Of a DNA stretch of 64,000 bases, positions 61,763 to 64,000 are shown in pieces. The notes below the pieces were generated by a model. The model did not search any database and was not told the origin of the DNA. It was given only the letters and a program-made list of their open reading frames with translations. How positions within the stretch are numbered: position 1 is the stretch's first letter; each line of letters starts with the position of its first letter. A program made the position numbers and the translations under genes. Source of the DNA: SABI01 sp028532915 (lineage in GTDB: Bacteria; Spirochaetota; Spirochaetia; Sphaerochaetales; Sphaerochaetaceae); assembly GCA_963677225.1 (NCBI GenBank), contig OY781923.1, positions 1,550,001 through 1,614,000 on the forward strand, written 5' to 3'.

Positions 61763-63279
61763 TTGATATCCATGTATTTGTATTGTGGGATCATAGAGAT
61801 AGGTTGTCTGTAATTGACAACTCTATTATTGACAGCTACAAGATACGGGACCTGCACATTGATGATTGTTCCCTCATCATAGAAGATCTTCTGCAGCTCA
61901 TGATAATAACCGAGTCTTACATCAGGATCCACTTCAGACCTGATCTTATCGATCAGCACATCGACTTCAGGGATATTGATATGAGATTCGTTCCATGATG
62001 CATCGGATCTGAAGGCATAGTTGAGAAGCATCGAGATGTCTGCACGTGCACCCCACCCTGTGATACACATCGGAGCTTTGAGCCAGTACTGGGAAAGATA
62101 GATATCTCGTGTATATCCTTTGAGTTCAAGATTGAAACCGGCCGGTGCCGAAAGTTCTTTTATCGTCTGGGCAAGTTCCTTTCCGAACGGATGATCGCTT
62201 GCAAAATAGAGATCGACCGTCACACCGTCAGGATACCCTGCCTGAGTAAGAAGTTCTTTCGCTTTTTCGATATTGCGTTCACGAAGAGGAAGATCGAGAT
62301 ACTCGGCCTGATTATTCATCACGGGAACTTCGTTATAGAATATACCTTCGTTCAGCTCCATCTGGGCAACGCTCTTTGCGATCACCTCAGGGTCCATGGT
62401 GTATTTGAAAGCAAGTCGGACACGATTATCATCGAACGGCTCCATTCCCTGTACAAGTGAGATGAATCTGTGCTCCTGATAAGGTGCGATCACGGAAAGG
62501 TCTCCGTTTGAAGCCAGTCTGTTTTTGATCACAGGAGTAACGAAAGGAACGATGTCTACGCGATCTGCTTCAAGCATTGAAATTGAAGCTTCGATATCAG
62601 GGACGAAGTAGATGATGATCTTGTCGAGTTTCGGAAGAGCTGGATCCCAGTATTCGGTATTCTTAACAAGAAGAGCGGATTCTTTCGGAATCAGCTGTTC
62701 CATCTTGAACGGACCGGTACCCATAGGCTTCGATTCACCTTTTGATGCGTAATCATAATCGCTAGATAACATCATCATATTGTAATCGGTCATGAGGTAG
62801 ATGAAAGTCGGTCTCGATTCTTTCAGTTTTATCTCGACTTTATACGGATCGATGATATTGATCGTTTCAACGATGGCGAAATCGTTCTTTTTGAGGTGTC
62901 CTACCGCAGGGTCCTGAGTTCTTTCAATGGTGAATTTCAGATCCTCAGCGTCGAATGTGCTTCCGTCATGGAATGTAACACCTTCCCGTAAAGTGAATAT
63001 CCAGCTCTTTCCATCCGAAGTTTCCCACGATGTTGCCAGAACAGGATCCAGCTCTCCGGTTTCGGGATTGATTTCTACAAGATATTCATAAATTGAAGAA
63101 TTGAGGGAAAACACCTGACCATCCCAGGAACCCGGAGTAATCAGTCCGGGAACCTGACTGGCAACCCTGACTACCTTTTCCTCAACATCCTGTGAAGATT
63201 CCTTGTCTCCTCCGGCAAAGATGAGAGACGCCGGAAGCAAGAGAAGACACAAGGCCGCAAATAGTGTACGTTTGTTCAT
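61759..63279 (-). CDS. Periplasmic oligopeptide/solute-binding protein (SBP family 5)
   Basis: A 506-residue extracellular solute-binding protein. The signal peptide is MNKRTLFAALCLLLLPASLI, then FAGGDKES. The family core is ESLV-like: INPETGELDPVLATSWETSD, TFTLREGVTFHDGSTFDAED and KFTIERTQDPAVGHLKK all fit family 5. ATG 63279 is chosen over the longer frame because AGGAGG lies 6 bases upstream. It heads the operon, with a promoter at 63405-63434. The substrate (peptide, nickel or sugar) cannot be read reliably from sequence. Confidence 0.93.
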   Translation of the reverse strand: MNKRTLFAALCLLLLPASLIFAGGDKESSQDVEEKVVRVASQVPGLITPGSWDGQVFSLNSSIYEYLVEINPETGELDPVLATSWETSDGKSWIFTLREGVTFHDGSTFDAEDLKFTIERTQDPAVGHLKKNDFAIVETINIIDPYKVEIKLKESRPTFIYLMTDYNMMMLSSDYDYASKGESKPMGTGPFKMEQLIPKESALLVKNTEYWDPALPKLDKIIIYFVPDIEASISMLEADRVDIVPFVTPVIKNRLASNGDLSVIAPYQEHRFISLVQGMEPFDDNRVRLAFKYTMDPEVIAKSVAQMELNEGIFYNEVPVMNNQAEYLDLPLRERNIEKAKELLTQAGYPDGVTVDLYFASDHPFGKELAQTIKELSAPAGFNLELKGYTRDIYLSQYWLKAPMCITGWGARADISMLLNYAFRSDASWNESHINIPEVDVLIDKIRSEVDPDVRLGYYHELQKIFYDEGTIINVQVPYLVAVNNRVVNYRQPISMIPQYKYMDIK

Positions 63280-63346
63280 ATTTCCTCCTGAAAAAATGAT
63301 TGATTGTTTGAATTGCACATAGTGAAAAATGGGCGGTTACACACCT

Positions 63347-63376
63347 TTCCTGCATTAAAAAAAGAGAAAGCAGGAA
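63347..63376 (-). promoter_or_regulatory. Hairpin in the opp 5' untranslated region
   Basis: TTCCTGC (63347-63353) and GCAGGAA (63370-63376) form a 7-bp stem with a 16-base loop. On the minus strand it lies in the predicted leader, between the promoter and the ATG at 63279. Role unknown. Confidence 0.4.
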
Positions 63377-63404
63377 GTCTAAGGCAATACAAACCGACAA
63401 CCTT

Positions 63405-63434
63405 ATTATCTTATATAATATGGCAGATTGTCAA
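63405..63434 (-). promoter_or_regulatory. Sigma-70-type promoter of the opp operon
   Basis: On the minus strand TTGACA (63434-63429) and GATAAT (63410-63405) are 18 bases apart. The transcript would start near 63398, giving a leader of about 120 bases before ATG 63279. Confidence 0.65.
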
Positions 63435-63483
63435 GGAAAGGTGAAATGAATATACACCTGTATAGTATATAAGGAATAATCAC

Positions 63484-63499
63484 AGATAGGGGGCTATCT
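63484..63499 (-). terminator. Short hairpin after the BusR-like gene
   Basis: On the minus strand AGATAG and CTATCT pair over 6 bp with a CCCC loop, just after the stop codon at 63503. The following tail is only weakly T-rich, so termination is uncertain. Confidence 0.35.
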
Positions 63500-63502
63500 T
63501 CA

Positions 63503-64000
63503 TCATGATTGGAGCAGTTTGAACACACTTTCCTTTGTGTCCGGTCTACCAACTATCACCAGCATATCATTTGCTTTCAGAGGTTCATCAGGACCGGGAG
63601 ATAGCAGTATTTTATATTGCCGTCTGATAGCGATGACTGTAGCTTTCGTTATCTGCCAGAAATTGAGGGCGCTGAGTGTTTTTCCTATGCAGGGAGAGTG
63701 TTCCGGAACCGAACATTCATAGGTGTAAAAAGGATTGCTTGCAATAAAATGCTCAGTTGAATCTACAAGAGAATTTGTGAGGTCCATCAGCTCTTCATAG
63801 GCGTCTTTCTGGGATTTGTAGATCTCATGCATTCGTTTGAGCAGCTCTCTTCTTTTATCTCTGGTAGAATTGCGTTCCACATAACGCGAAGCGTTCTCCT
63901 TTGATTTGACGACAACACCGCTGTTCTGATGAACACTGACAACTTTCATATCTTCAAGAAGAGAGAAAGAACGGCGTATCGTCTCGGGTGAAACACCGTA
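63503..64000 (-). CDS. Partial GntR-type HTH plus RCK_C (TrkA_C) regulator, BusR-like, cut by window edge
   Basis: The reading frame continues to the window edge at 64000 and is 5'-truncated; at least 165 residues are visible. The first visible residues, YGVSPETIRRSFSLLED, are the recognition helix of a GntR-type winged helix. A charged coiled coil (about 40-80, RRELLKRMHEIYKSQK) follows. The C-terminal PCIGKTLSALNFWQITKATV and DPGPDEPLKAND-like sequence with LVIVGR matches an RCK_C domain. BusR of streptococci and lactococci has this architecture and uses RCK_C to bind c-di-AMP; ligand binding here is inferred. ATG 63949 is internal, not the true start. Confidence 0.82.
   Translation of the reverse strand, partial: YGVSPETIRRSFSLLEDMKVVSVHQNSGVVVKSKENASRYVERNSTRDKRRELLKRMHEIYKSQKDAYEELMDLTNSLVDSTEHFIASNPFYTYECSVPEHSPCIGKTLSALNFWQITKATVIAIRRQYKILLSPGPDEPLKANDMLVIVGRPDTKESVFKLLQS

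Noticed and set aside
63503..63949. A complete 148-residue TrkA_C protein starting at ATG 63949
   Set aside because: The frame stays open to the window edge with HTH sequence ahead of that ATG, so it is an internal methionine of a truncated gene.
1..64000. CRISPR array, prophage, transposon, toxin-antitoxin or defence island
   Set aside because: No direct-repeat array, integrase, transposase, attachment duplication or defence gene could be seen; the YD-like protein lacks any toxin domain.

Overview
The window is a compact, gene-dense stretch of bacterial chromosome of moderate GC, almost entirely housekeeping. Several features point to a spirochaete, probably of the Sphaerochaeta/Treponema group. 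These are a small PUR-domain nucleic-acid-binding protein like Borrelia BpuR, an SMC of only about 940 residues, a eukaryotic-type IleRS of 1043 residues, a secreted-protein/LolCDE-like cluster next to ftsY, and an RpoD whose N-terminus is a long acidic tract. The genus is an inference from gene content and cannot be fixed from the window alone. No prophage, insertion sequence, CRISPR array or resistance island is visible, and no stretch longer than about 300 bases lacks a gene.

Layout. 1-11.1 kb: pur, rnhB (minus), then smc-ffh-rpsP-khpA-rimM-trmD-rplS ending at a clear terminator, a zinc-finger-like unknown with coaD, then rpmF-acpP-rnc meeting cca tail to tail. 11.2-19 kb: ileS, a lipoprotein, a FmdB-type zinc ribbon, iscS-thiI (minus) and aroB, with a perfect palindrome between iscS and aroB. 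19-25 kb: hisS-hrpA (minus), pcnB, and a P-loop protein fused to an Asp23-like domain (minus). 25-30.1 kb: a complete rnfCDGEAB operon behind a large dyad that carries TATAAT on both strands. 30.1-41.4 kb: a GH57-like protein, prfB with a +1 programmed frameshift, a secreted PEGA-like protein, ftsY, a secreted YD-like protein, a LolC-LolD-LolE-type exporter, RNase Z, and a membrane protein with a degenerate GGDEF-like domain. 41.4-49.7 kb: a DivIC/FtsB-like protein with tsaC, a ChvE-GguA-GguB-type monosaccharide ABC transporter, a DUF1015 protein, a small membrane protein, aroH and a secreted helical-repeat protein. 49.7-55.5 kb: tRNA-Thr and tRNA-Tyr with promoter and terminator, a YkgJ-type Cys-cluster protein, dnaG-rpoD, a CdsZ-like coiled-coil zinc ribbon, and RNase P RNA. 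55.5-64 kb: a radical SAM/DUF2344 fusion, an oligopeptide ABC operon with a fused OppD-OppF ATPase, and the 3' part of a GntR-HTH plus RCK_C regulator resembling BusR, cut by the window edge.

How the genes fit together. Both protein parts of the SRP targeting cycle are present (ffh, ftsY). So is much tRNA and rRNA processing (rnhB, rnc, rnpB, rnz, cca, pcnB, trmD, thiI, tsaC); neither tRNA gene encodes its own CCA end, which fits a CCA-adding enzyme. IscS probably feeds sulfur to ThiI. Rnf would couple ferredoxin/NAD redox to a sodium or proton gradient. AroB and AroH belong to aromatic amino-acid synthesis. Genes overlap heavily. Many neighbours share an ATGA or 1-base junction, and three convergent pairs overlap by exactly 4 bases at their stop codons.

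The items most worth a second look are the P-loop/Asp23 fusion, the hinge-less SMC, the GH57 protein that seems to lack catalytic residues, the rnf-upstream dyad, the BusR-like regulator at the edge, and the pseudo-GGDEF protein. I found no clear defence or otherwise wholly novel system.
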